This document shows positions 7,955 to 14,663 of a stretch of 21,605 bases of DNA, in pieces. The notes beneath the pieces are model-generated. The model did not search any database, had not been told where the DNA came from, and saw only the letters and a list, made by a program, of their open reading frames with translations. Every line of letters starts with the position of its first letter. The first letter of the stretch is position 1. The translations under genes were made by a program, and so were the position numbers. The DNA lies in assembly GCA_021834945.1 (NCBI GenBank), contig JAKBRA010000010.1, positions 1 to 21,605 of the forward strand, given 5' to 3'. Origin of the DNA: Nanobdellota archaeon. Lineage in GTDB: Archaea > Nanoarchaeota > Nanoarchaeia > Parvarchaeales > Parvarchaeaceae.

Positions 7955-8394
7955 AAGGCCAAATAAATTTGGGAACGTGGGTCCTTATAACTGCGATAGT
8001 AGCAATACTTATCCTGCTGATATTTGATTCGACGATAAGAAGCTACATCTTAACAAATCTAAGCGGTCTTATAACAGGAATAAAATCCACCAGCCCCGGC
8101 CAGCTTTCCGAGGTCATAACGAACTTTACCGCGTATAACTGCAGTTCTGCATGCTCTACCTTTTCGAGTTCCATTTATTACTGGACGATAAATTTCAACG
8201 GCCAGAATTACACATATTATTTAAATGACAGCATAGGGGTTAGTTCGTCTGCCGGTAATTACTCATTGGAGCTGTACCCTGTATTAACTTCTTCCGGTGA
8301 ACTATGCTCTAATGCGACGACATCTACACAGAAAACCAAAATACTTAAAGTCGCTGCGGACAAAAACTACAACATCTATTATTTTAGTTGCTAG
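7951..8394 (+). CDS. Secreted pilin-like protein with class III signal peptide
   Basis: The 147-residue protein starts [20 protein letters not shown], with a short basic N-terminus, a KG-Q junction and one hydrophobic helix (to about residue 26). This is the archaeal class III (type IV pilin) signal, cut by an FlaK/PibD-type peptidase after Gly3. The rest is rich in Ser, Thr, Asn and Tyr, has six cysteines (C64, C68 and others up to the last residue) that could form disulfides, and several N-x-S/T sites, as expected for a cell-surface protein. The exact role is not recognised. It overlaps the methyltransferase gene by ATGA, an odd partner for a surface protein, and may simply share the promoter. 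Confidence 0.7.
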   Translation: MKGQINLGTWVLITAIVAILILLIFDSTIRSYILTNLSGLITGIKSTSPGQLSEVITNFTAYNCSSACSTFSSSIYYWTINFNGQNYTYYLNDSIGVSSSAGNYSLELYPVLTSSGELCSNATTSTQKTKILKVAADKNYNIYYFSC

Positions 8395-8447
8395 CTTTGA
8401 ACAATGCTATTTTAACTTACATTCAATTGAATAAAAATTCTGTTGGA

Positions 8448-8639
8448 CTATGGAAGACTGTTATTTATTGAAGTAGTATTTGGAGAGGAGTGGATAAGAT
8501 TGGTTAACGGCGAGAATATGCCGGTTTTAAGGAGAAAAATCAGTATCACCAGCAGCGCGAGCGCTATTATTATGATGATTATTATGGTTATACCCAACTC
8601 CATCCCTTTTTTGTCGATACGCATAGATTTTGATGTCAT
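8448..8639 (-). CDS. Small pilin-like membrane protein
   Basis: A 63-residue protein with RIDKKGMELGI (7-17) followed by an unbroken hydrophobic helix very rich in isoleucine (about 17-38), then a Ser/Thr/Asn-rich tail with two N-x-S/T sites. KKG-MEL is a plausible class III signal cut site, so this resembles the small single-helix pilin-like proteins common in DPANN archaea. The isoleucines are encoded by runs of ATA, ATT and ATC, which make the opposite strand also open (8443-8643), but only this strand gives a sensible protein. A TATA-like TTTATAAT lies about 30 bases upstream of the ATG. Confidence 0.6.
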   Translation of the reverse strand: MTSKSMRIDKKGMELGITIIIIIIIALALLVILIFLLKTGIFSPLTNLIHSSPNTTSINNSLP

Positions 8640-8739
8640 TTAATACATTAATATTTTAGTTATGCATTATAAACTAATCGGGCACAAACAAAGCCTTTGA
8701 AATGAAAAGCCAATGCAAACTTAATGGCAATTGACATGC

Positions 8740-9282
8740 TTATCTTACCCTGAATTCGCTGGCTTTGCTAAGAATTCCTGCTTTCTGCATTATGTACCTC
8801 GCTGCAACAAGTATAAAAATTCCGGCTATAAGAGTCAATATCCCGTATATCGGGATTTTAAAGATCATAAACGCTACCGCTATCCCTATTGCAGGCGGAT
8901 GCTCGCTGTCGGTTTCAAACAATAAAAGAGAAACCACAAATATTATTATCCCTGCCATTATGTAAAAATTTACAAAACGGGAAAGAAAAAAGCCTGTATA
9001 GCCGAAAACGCCGGCAATAATGTAGCTTTTTACGAATCTTGTCCTCTTTGCCGCCTTTGAATATGGCATGAGAAAAAGAATGAACGCACTGCTTGCGAAC
9101 GACGTGAATATCAATGCCGAAGCTCCGCTTATCTCCCTTATGTCGAAATTTACCCGGTTGAGGATGAAAATGAGGAGTACAATGACAAACGAAGTAATTA
9201 ACAATGGTATTAATATGTTGTTTCTGTTGACTTTGTGTTTTAATTTTTTGTATTCTCTGTGGCTGAACTCATTTTTCTTCAT
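8740..9282 (-). CDS. HPP-family integral membrane protein
   Basis: The 180-residue protein has about five hydrophobic segments (roughly 24-41, 52-73, 88-102, 106-124, 130-165). The motif EHPPAIGIAVAF (127-138) is the hallmark of the HPP family, some plant and bacterial members of which carry nitrite across membranes; the substrate here is unknown. A basic N-terminus of 22 residues stays in the cytoplasm by the positive-inside rule. Its ATG lies 14 bases inside the end of thrS, so it is co-transcribed with it. Its C-terminus ends shortly after the last helix. Confidence 0.8.
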   Translation of the reverse strand: MKKNEFSHREYKKLKHKVNRNNILIPLLITSFVIVLLIFILNRVNFDIREISGASALIFTSFASSAFILFLMPYSKAAKRTRFVKSYIIAGVFGYTGFFLSRFVNFYIMAGIIIFVVSLLLFETDSEHPPAIGIAVAFMIFKIPIYGILTLIAGIFILVAARYIMQKAGILSKASEFRVR

Positions 9283-11176
9283 AGTCTGACCTATTCACTA
9301 TATCATTTAAACGGTCCTTTATAAATGCAGCTATTTCGACATTATACTTTGTGTTTCCTTTTCTGTTTCTTACTGCAATTGTTTTCTTTTCCTCTTCTTT
9401 ATCTCCTATGACTACAACGAAAGGTATCTTTTCAAGCTGCGCTTTCCTTATTTTGTAGTCTAACGTGCCGTTTTCAGTGTCGCTTTCCACCCTCATGCCA
9501 TTCTCCTTCAGTTTTTTGACAACTTCCTCTGCGTATTTGTTGTTTCTTTCGGTTATAGTCATAACTTTAACCTGCACCGGTGACAGCCACAAAGGCAGTT
9601 CCCCCTTTGAGTTTTCAAGTATTATTCCCATGAACCTTCCTATGGTGCCCATTATTGAACGGTGTATAACTATCGGAAAGTGCTCTTTATTGTCTTTGCC
9701 AACGTACTTCGCTTCGAACCTTACAGCAAGGTTGAAGTCCAGCTGTATGGTAGATACGGCATAAGCATCCTCTACTCTTCCGCTGAAATCAAGGACGTAA
9801 ATGTCGATTTTAGGCCCGTAAAACGCGCCATCTCCTTCTTTAATCTCATACTTGTAGCCTCTCTTTTCCAGAGTGTCCTTAAGTATGCTTTCTGCTTTGT
9901 CCCAGAGCGCATCCTCTCCTATCCTTTTTTCAGGCCTAGTGGCAAGCTTCATAATCGGCTTAAAGTTAAACGGCTTGTAAGTTTCATCCATTATATCAAA
10001 CATCCTTAGTATCTCCCCTTCTATCTGTTCTTCCGTAACGTAGACATGCGAATCGTTTTGCTCCATTAACCTTGTCCTTAAAAGCCCGTCAAGCGTGCCT
10101 TCAAGCTCGTACCTGTGAAGAAATCCGTAATCTGCAAGCCGCATCGGCAAATCCCTGTAACTGCGTGTTTTTGATTTGAAAAGCAATGCGGAGAATGGGC
10201 AGTTCATCGGTTTAAGCCCGTATTCCTCATCGGATTCAAATGGGGTAACTTTAAACATGTTTTCTCTGTATTTGTCGAAATGACCGCTTATCTTCCAAAG
10301 GTCTATTTTTGCGATGATTGGCGTTATTATCTCAGAATATTCGTATTTTTTGTCCAGTTCCCTGGCGAATTTTAAAAGCTCGTTGTAAATTATGGTGCCT
10401 TTGGCCGTAAAGAATGGAGAACCGGGAGAAAGCTCTGAAAACTCGAAAAGATCCAAGTCCTTTCCGATCTTTTTGTGGTCATGCTCTTTCCTTTCTTCCA
10501 TTAACTTTAGATAAGACTCTAATTCCTTCTTTGACGGAAAGCTAATCCCGTAAATCCTCGTCATTACTTCTCTTTTGCTGTCTCCTTTCCAGTAAGCCCC
10601 TGAAACCTTCAAAAGTTTTACTGCGCCCACGTAGCCTGTAGATGGTATGTGCGGGCCCCTGCATAAATCATAAAACTCACCGTTTTTGTATATGCTCAAG
10701 TTGCCATTTACTCCTTCTATTATCTCAAGTTTGAATTTGTTGTCTTTTAGCAGCTCTTTTGCCTCCTCTTTTGATATCTCCTTCCTTTCAAATGCAAGGT
10801 TCTCTTTTATTATTTTTTCCATTTCTTTTTCTATGCTTTCCAGGTCGTTATCTCCTGCCTTGAGATTGTAGATGTCATAGTAGAAGCCTTCAGCTATTGC
10901 CGGCCCTATGCCAAGCACTGCATCGGGATAAAGCCTTTTTACTGCAGTAGCAAGTATGTGCGCAGAAGAATGCCAGAAAACCTTTTTGCCGGCATTATCG
11001 TTGAAAGTAAAGAATTTTATCTCGCCGTCCTCCTTCACTTCAGCTGATAAATCTATTAATCTGCCGTTTATCTCTGCCACGATTGTGCCTTTTTGGGCAT
11101 TTAATTCCTTCGCTATATCTATTGCTTTCTCCCCGGTTTTAAACTCCCTTTCCTTACCGTTGTATACAATTTTCAT
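9269..11176 (-). CDS. thrS: Threonyl-tRNA synthetase, bacterial-type
   Basis: ThrRS charges tRNA(Thr). The 635 residues follow the bacterial and mitochondrial domain order: a TGS domain (1-60), a class II editing domain with HSSAH (69-73) and CRGPH (172-176) that hydrolyses Ser-tRNA(Thr), the catalytic core with PMNCP (zinc ligand Cys326), RYELEG and QNDSHVYV (zinc ligand His377), a later VIHRSIMG with the third zinc histidine, and an anticodon-binding domain from about 530. Classical archaeal ThrRS has instead a D-aminoacyl-tRNA-deacylase-like N-terminal editing domain, which is absent. Acquisition from bacteria is likely. Start: an AT-rich TATA region (11197-11210) is centred about 27 bases upstream. 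The HPP gene overlaps the 3' end. Confidence 0.97.
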   Translation of the reverse strand: MKIVYNGKEREFKTGEKAIDIAKELNAQKGTIVAEINGRLIDLSAEVKEDGEIKFFTFNDNAGKKVFWHSSAHILATAVKRLYPDAVLGIGPAIAEGFYYDIYNLKAGDNDLESIEKEMEKIIKENLAFERKEISKEEAKELLKDNKFKLEIIEGVNGNLSIYKNGEFYDLCRGPHIPSTGYVGAVKLLKVSGAYWKGDSKREVMTRIYGISFPSKKELESYLKLMEERKEHDHKKIGKDLDLFEFSELSPGSPFFTAKGTIIYNELLKFARELDKKYEYSEIITPIIAKIDLWKISGHFDKYRENMFKVTPFESDEEYGLKPMNCPFSALLFKSKTRSYRDLPMRLADYGFLHRYELEGTLDGLLRTRLMEQNDSHVYVTEEQIEGEILRMFDIMDETYKPFNFKPIMKLATRPEKRIGEDALWDKAESILKDTLEKRGYKYEIKEGDGAFYGPKIDIYVLDFSGRVEDAYAVSTIQLDFNLAVRFEAKYVGKDNKEHFPIVIHRSIMGTIGRFMGIILENSKGELPLWLSPVQVKVMTITERNNKYAEEVVKKLKENGMRVESDTENGTLDYKIRKAQLEKIPFVVVIGDKEEEKKTIAVRNRKGNTKYNVEIAAFIKDRLNDIVNRSDYEEK

Positions 11177-11196
11177 TTAATCTTTTTAGTTTTTAG

Positions 11197-11210
11197 TATA
11201 TTAATATTTA
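11197..11210 (-). promoter_or_regulatory. Probable TATA box of thrS
   Basis: TATATTAATATTTA (plus-strand reading) is centred about 27 bases from the thrS ATG, which predicts a leaderless mRNA. The spacer 11211-11363 behind it holds no gene that I can see, only a small GCGAA/TTCGC stem-loop at 11245-11257. Confidence 0.5.
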
Positions 11211-11363
11211 TTCGAAATTGCTTATTTTGCTGCATTGTGAAAAAGCGAATTCTTCGCTGACGCTGTGATTGACTAATCCTGAAAAGCCGTTTCTTGTTCT
11301 AACGGATTTATTCTGGCACGGTTTTCATCCCGTTTTCTGAAATGGTAAATCTAGTAGGACTTA

Positions 11364-11591
11364 TCAAAGCCTTGTAAACAGGATGTAAGGCGGTTTTAAA
11401 TTGATATTAAACTCCGCCGAAAAACCGTTGCTCTTTGCGGCTATCCTTATCGCCTCCGTTAAAGACTCGTCAAAACCATTAAAAACCATCTTCACTGCAT
11501 CGTTGCTTTTCAATTCGCCAGAAAAAAGTGGCAACATCGTAAGTATAAAATAATAAGAAGAGCCTACTGCAAGCACAGTCTTTACTGTCAT
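11364..11591 (-). CDS. Hypothetical protein, possible partner of the DsrE-like protein
   Basis: The 75-residue protein is not recognised. It has a hydrophobic N-terminal half (VLAVGSSYYFILTMLPLF, 6-23) that is more like a buried strand and helix than a membrane anchor, then SNDAVKMVFNGFDESLTEAIRIA, an alternation seen in small alpha/beta folds. The KMVFNG stretch echoes AEVIFNG of the preceding gene, so it may be a shortened, cysteine-free DsrE/DsrH-type subunit; that is inference. Its ATG overlaps the upstream stop by four bases (ATGA), so the two proteins are probably made in equal amounts and may form a complex. Confidence 0.6.
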   Translation of the reverse strand: MTVKTVLAVGSSYYFILTMLPLFSGELKSNDAVKMVFNGFDESLTEAIRIAAKSNGFSAEFNINLKPPYILFTRL

Positions 11592-12010
11592 ACTGTAAGA
11601 AATGTATAATCCTTTTCTTGTTTTAAGGCAGTAAACAACTCAACTCCGTTGAGCTTCTTGTCGACTATGTCGAAAAAATCCAGCTTACCGAATTTCTTTT
11701 CGAATACTTCTACGCACGGCTGGCATAGGTAAACCTTTAATTTGTTTGCTTTCTTCGCCTTTTCCAATATACTCAATACGTCTGGAAACTCTCCGGCTTG
11801 CCACATTTCTATGATATTTTTTGAGTATTCATTCTCAATATCCGATTTTTGGAACTTGCCGTAAAACTGCTTAGTCATTGCTAAAACTGACGTGCCGTTG
11901 AATATTACTTCTGCATTTACATTAGTATTCATTGCTCCAGTCACAAGAGCCTCTAAGCTATACAACGAATCCACCGAATAGCCTGTTACAAAAATTATTA
12001 CTTTTTCCAT
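11588..12010 (-). CDS. DsrE/DsrF-like family protein
   Basis: The protein begins MEKVIIFVTGYSVDSLYSLE, the first strand and helix of the DsrE fold (small Rossmann-like proteins that relay sulfur or act in peroxide-type chemistry). Later VYLCQPCVEVF carries two cysteines in a CxxC spacing at the position where DsrE2-like proteins place their reactive cysteine. I take the ATG at 12010 as start (140 residues); the frame can be extended five codons to a TTG at 12025, but a TATA element (12033-12040) lies 26 bases upstream of the ATG. It overlaps the small gene at 11364. Sulfur trafficking is a guess; the family assignment is fairly sure. Confidence 0.75.
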   Translation of the reverse strand: MEKVIIFVTGYSVDSLYSLEALVTGAMNTNVNAEVIFNGTSVLAMTKQFYGKFQKSDIENEYSKNIIEMWQAGEFPDVLSILEKAKKANKLKVYLCQPCVEVFEKKFGKLDFFDIVDKKLNGVELFTALKQEKDYTFLTV

Positions 12011-12032
12011 ACTTACTTTAAACAATTTACGC

Positions 12033-12040
12033 TTAAAATA
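12033..12040 (-). promoter_or_regulatory. TATA box that decides the start of the DsrE-like gene
   Basis: On the minus strand TATTTTAA is centred 26-27 bases from the ATG at 12010 and only about 11 from the alternative TTG, which favours the ATG with a leaderless mRNA. Confidence 0.5.
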
Positions 12041-12111
12041 GTTAACTTAAATCTGCAACGCTGGTTTTACTTTAATTACGTAAGCAGCTTAGCGGTCTGC
12101 AAGAATATAAG

Positions 12112-12195
12112 CGCTCAGGGAGGGATTCGGACCCTCAAGGGATTGCTCCCATAAGCTCTCCAGGCTTACGCGATGCCAGGTTACGCAACCTGAGC
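12112..12195 (-). tRNA. tRNA-Ser (anticodon GGA)
   Basis: All parts of a type II tRNA can be drawn. The acceptor stem is GCTCAGG/CCTGAGC. U8 and A14 are present, the D stem GCG/CGC carries GG in its loop, and the anticodon stem TAAGC/GCTTA has loop CTGGAGA (anticodon GGA at 12159-12161). A long variable arm GGGA-GCAA-TCCC and a T stem GAGGG/CCCTC follow. The long variable arm and discriminator G73 agree with serine. The CCA end is not encoded and no intron is seen. The T loop reads TCCGAAT, with C where nearly all tRNAs have U55. AT-rich DNA at 12203-12225 upstream probably holds the promoter. Confidence 0.95.
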
Positions 12196-12274
12196 TTACA
12201 GCATTATATATAATTTAAAATAACTTATAAATACCTATCATAAAATATTTAATCTATAAAATCATACAATAATC

Positions 12275-12547
12275 ATGGAAGAATGGTATAAACATCATAA
12301 AGGCAAAGCGGTAAAGGAAATAAAATTCAACGGCTACGAAGTCAAATACGTAAAAAAAGAGGAGCATGAAGACTTCCAGCCTAAAAACGACAAAACACCA
12401 ATAAACATCGACAAAGAGCAGTTAAAAATAACCAAAAACGGAGAAAAGATAAAGGTAAGAAAAAAGGATAAATTAGCGATAATAGAGGCATTGAAGCAGG
12501 ACAACGTCGATAAAGTGGATGAAATACTTAAGGCTCTGAAGAGCTGA
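12275..12547 (+). CDS. Hypothetical small charged protein
   Basis: A 90-residue protein of unknown function. It is very rich in Lys and Glu, contains no membrane segment and has three parts: a strand-rich N-terminus (VKEIKFNGYEVKYVKKEEH, 14-32), a short linker with PKNDKTPINI, and a C-terminal pair of helices (KLAIIEALKQ, KVDEILKALK). The beginning resembles a small beta hairpin and the end a dimerisation or helix-turn-helix-like unit, but no family is recognised. It stands alone, divergent from the tRNA gene, with AT-rich promoter DNA (TAAAATATTT at 12241-12250) just upstream. It converges with the phosphatase-fold gene after 10 bases. Confidence 0.65.
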   Translation: MEEWYKHHKGKAVKEIKFNGYEVKYVKKEEHEDFQPKNDKTPINIDKEQLKITKNGEKIKVRKKDKLAIIEALKQDNVDKVDEILKALKS

Positions 12548-12557
12548 TGATTTTGTT

Positions 12558-12968
12558 TTACTGATTTTCATCTAAACTTGAAATTAGCCCTTTCACCTTT
12601 GCGTAGATAATTTGGATTATCTTAATCTTTTCTTCGGCCGGAAGGCCTTCCAATGAAGGAACATACCAGTGTTCTGCCTTCTGTATATAACTTTCAGGTA
12701 TAAGTATGCAATCTTTTGGATCGCAGACTATTATTATTTTATCTGCGCTTTTTAACAGATTAGAGGTTGGAGGCTTAGGAAACTGTTTGCTCATGTCTAC
12801 ACTGAACTTTTCCTTCATTAATTTTATGTCTAAGGGATCCAACCCATTTCCAACGGAACCACCGGCAGCGCTGACTGCTTTGTGCTTTTTAGTAAGCTTA
12901 TTAAACACTGCCTCTGCTATCTGGCTCCTGCTATTGTTGTATTTGCAGATAAAAAGAACGAGCGCCAT
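12558..12968 (-). CDS. Low-molecular-weight phosphatase / arsenate reductase-fold protein
   Basis: The 136-residue protein has the LMW phosphotyrosine-phosphatase P-loop CKYNNSRS (Cys8 to Ser15, CX5R) directly after the first strand, followed by an A-E-A helix. This fold removes phosphate from Tyr or Arg, or reduces arsenate. IIIVCDPKDC matches the strand after the core, but where phosphatases have the general acid Asp (DP loop), the sequence reads HWYVPSLEG (99-107), so the usual acid is missing or displaced. That leaves arsenate-reductase-like, weak phosphatase or binding function open. It is the last gene of the GTPase/Roadblock set, 15 bases behind the Roadblock stop, and might act on a partner in it (inference). 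Confidence 0.75.
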   Translation of the reverse strand: MALVLFICKYNNSRSQIAEAVFNKLTKKHKAVSAAGGSVGNGLDPLDIKLMKEKFSVDMSKQFPKPPTSNLLKSADKIIIVCDPKDCILIPESYIQKAEHWYVPSLEGLPAEEKIKIIQIIYAKVKGLISSLDENQ

Positions 12969-12983
12969 TAAGATTTATTTAAA

Positions 12984-13358
12984 TTACTGTTTCATTATTC
13001 CGGCAATCTCATCCGAAGCTTTCTTTGACTCCAAAAGAATCAAACCGTAATTTGTATTAGGATCTATCATTATTGTAAGGATTGCATCTACTCCTGCCTG
13101 CACTGCCACTACTCTTATGTCCTTTGACTCGGCAACTACCCTTTCTAGCGTATTTTTTGCCCCTAAAGATTTAATGGCAGTCTCTGCCGAACCGACCATC
13201 GAGGCAAGCATTGCCGCAAAAGTATTAGGATCTACGTCTTCCGGCATCAATGAAACCATCGGTAAACCATTAGCAGATATAACTGCCGATGCTTTGATTC
13301 CGCCTACAGTACTTAGTCTCTGTAAAACGCTTTTTAATTGCTCTGATTTTGTAGCCAT
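12984..13358 (-). CDS. Roadblock/LC7-domain protein (MglB/CvnB-like)
   Basis: A single Roadblock/LC7 domain of 124 residues. It shows an N-terminal helix (SEQLKSVLQRLSTV), the strand pair IKASAVISANGLPMVS (21-36), a long alanine-rich helix (FAAMLASMVGSAETAIKSLG), and then VVAVQAGVDAILTIM and YGLILLES. Such proteins dimerise and in bacteria (MglB, CvnB) act as activators or scaffolds for a small Ras-like GTPase. The GTPase fusion lies directly upstream (30-base gap), which supports that pairing. A TATA-like TTTAAATAAT (13380-13389) about 26 bases upstream suggests an additional promoter, allowing extra expression relative to the GTPase. Confidence 0.9.
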   Translation of the reverse strand: MATKSEQLKSVLQRLSTVGGIKASAVISANGLPMVSLMPEDVDPNTFAAMLASMVGSAETAIKSLGAKNTLERVVAESKDIRVVAVQAGVDAILTIMIDPNTNYGLILLESKKASDEIAGIMKQ

Positions 13359-13379
13359 ATTTAATTTACAAATTCCTCA

Positions 13380-13389
13380 TTTAAATAAT
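13380..13389 (-). promoter_or_regulatory. Internal TATA box before the Roadblock gene
   Basis: TTTAAATAAT is centred 26-27 bases from the Roadblock ATG and touches the stop codon of the GTPase gene. Confidence 0.4.
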
Positions 13390-14630
13390 TATGTCAGCTG
13401 CTTAAAAAGAGACGACAAGGCTTCTGTTATACCATTCTCTTTTAATTTAGTCGGCTGGTTTGGGTCTACTTTTGATAAGTCTTCTGCTACCGTTTGCACT
13501 AATGCTATCGCAGAATCAAGGTGCAGCTTTTCCCGTATCTCTTCCTTTTTCAGTGCTCCCTTAAGATCTGCTTTATTCGCTATCACTACAACCGGCAGGC
13601 CGTAAGTTTCCGTTTTTCTGAGCATTTCGACCGCTCTCGGAAACTGCTCCGGCTTAGTTGAGTCTACCACAAGGAATACTCCTATTGCCTCTCCTCCAAG
13701 CATTTTAAGCAGTGGATCGAACCTTTCCTGTCCGGGAGTACCGAACAGATCTGCACGATAACCCTGAAAATCGACACTCCCATGATCTAATGCTATCGTT
13801 CCGCCTAGCTTGTCTACACTCACGGCGTTCCTAGAAGCGCTGTGTATGAATGAGCTTTTACCCGCATCCGTAGGGCCTGTGACTAAAATCTTCGGGAAAT
13901 AGACCTTTATTCCTCCCGGCTTAATAGCCTTAAACAGGACAGAGGAAAACGCTTGCTTCTCTCCTACCCAATCGCAGTTTAAAACCGCAAAGTACTGACC
14001 AAAAATCACGCGTTTCTCGATTCCCTTGACTTCTATTGTAGAATTGACGTTTGAAAGGAGTTTGTCAACGTTTTCCTTTTCGTAGCCCCAATCGGTAAAT
14101 AGTAACACCGCTGCGGAATCTTTTCCGATTACTGCCTTTTTTATATCGTTCATAAACGATATTGCGAATGAAAAATCGAAGAAATCTGCAAGCAGTGAAA
14201 GCGAGTCTACAACAAGAAGCCCGTATCCATTGTCAAGCTCTTTCAGAACCTTTGTCTTTACTTCTTCTTTGTCATAAGGATTACTTATCACTTTTATGTG
14301 GTCGGTTTCATCGGATTTTATTCCTGTTATACCGCTATAAGCATCTATTATGCACATATTGTCGTTAGCTGGGAAATCATACTCTTTCATCTCTGTCAAA
14401 TAAGACTGAGGAGAGGTTCTGTTCAGAAGTATGAGTACTTTTACCCCTGAGGTTATGTTCTTGTGTATTATCTGGTAGCCAAACACTTCATTGCCTACAG
14501 ATGGAGAAGCGGAGATTAGTACAAGTTTTTTTGACGGTATTCCCTTCAGCTGTTCGTCCAATTTAGCTATGCCAAAATAAGGGTCTACATCGTTTTCTTG
14601 TATACCGTCTAATCCTTTATATTCGACCAT
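13389..14630 (-). CDS. Fusion of a degenerate KaiC-like domain and a Ras-like GTPase
   Basis: This 413-residue protein has two parts. Residues 1-240 follow a KaiC/RecA-like plan (GIAKLDEQLKG, KKLVLISASPSVGNEVF, a Walker-B-like GLLVVDSLSLL at 137-147), but the Walker A position reads SASPSVGNE without GKT/S, so it probably does not hydrolyse ATP. Residues 245-413 form a small GTPase with all main motifs: P-loop GPTDAGKSS (252-260), a switch I threonine in GGTIALDHG (276-284), G3 DLFGTPGQERF (294-304) with the Ras Gln61 equivalent, and G4 NKAD (352-355). This is the COG2229/CvnD type, a relative of MglA. Together with the Roadblock protein it should make a GTP switch. A TATA element 26-27 bases upstream supports the ATG at 14630. 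Confidence 0.88.
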   Translation of the reverse strand: MVEYKGLDGIQENDVDPYFGIAKLDEQLKGIPSKKLVLISASPSVGNEVFGYQIIHKNITSGVKVLILLNRTSPQSYLTEMKEYDFPANDNMCIIDAYSGITGIKSDETDHIKVISNPYDKEEVKTKVLKELDNGYGLLVVDSLSLLADFFDFSFAISFMNDIKKAVIGKDSAAVLLFTDWGYEKENVDKLLSNVNSTIEVKGIEKRVIFGQYFAVLNCDWVGEKQAFSSVLFKAIKPGGIKVYFPKILVTGPTDAGKSSFIHSASRNAVSVDKLGGTIALDHGSVDFQGYRADLFGTPGQERFDPLLKMLGGEAIGVFLVVDSTKPEQFPRAVEMLRKTETYGLPVVVIANKADLKGALKKEEIREKLHLDSAIALVQTVAEDLSKVDPNQPTKLKENGITEALSSLFKQLT

Positions 14631-14651
14631 ACAATAATATAGAAATAATTA

Positions 14652-14663
14652 CTTTTAAATATA
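14652..14663 (-). promoter_or_regulatory. TATA box before the KaiC-GTPase fusion gene
   Basis: TATATTTAAAAG on the minus strand, centred about 27 bases from the ATG, fits a leaderless transcript starting inside the gene set. Confidence 0.5.

Noticed and set aside
8443..8643. Open frame on the plus strand opposite the small pilin-like gene
   Set aside because: It exists because the isoleucine-rich helix is coded by AT-rich repeats. The plus-strand protein has no recognisable pattern, while the minus-strand one has a signal sequence and a membrane helix.
11230..11290. Possible C/D-box guide RNA in the thrS-DsrE spacer (GTGAAAA, CTGA, GTGATTGA, CCTGA)
   Set aside because: The C boxes deviate from RTGATGA and the second box pair is only about five bases apart, too close for a guide.
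12011..12025. TTG start giving five extra residues on the DsrE-like protein
   Set aside because: The ATG at 12010 starts right at the conserved first strand and has the TATA box at the expected distance; the TTG does not.
12544..12572. Possible C/D-box RNA near TGATGA...CTGA after the gene at 12275
   Set aside because: The base before TGATGA is C, not A or G, no C'/D' pair follows, and the site overlaps the end of the convergent gene.
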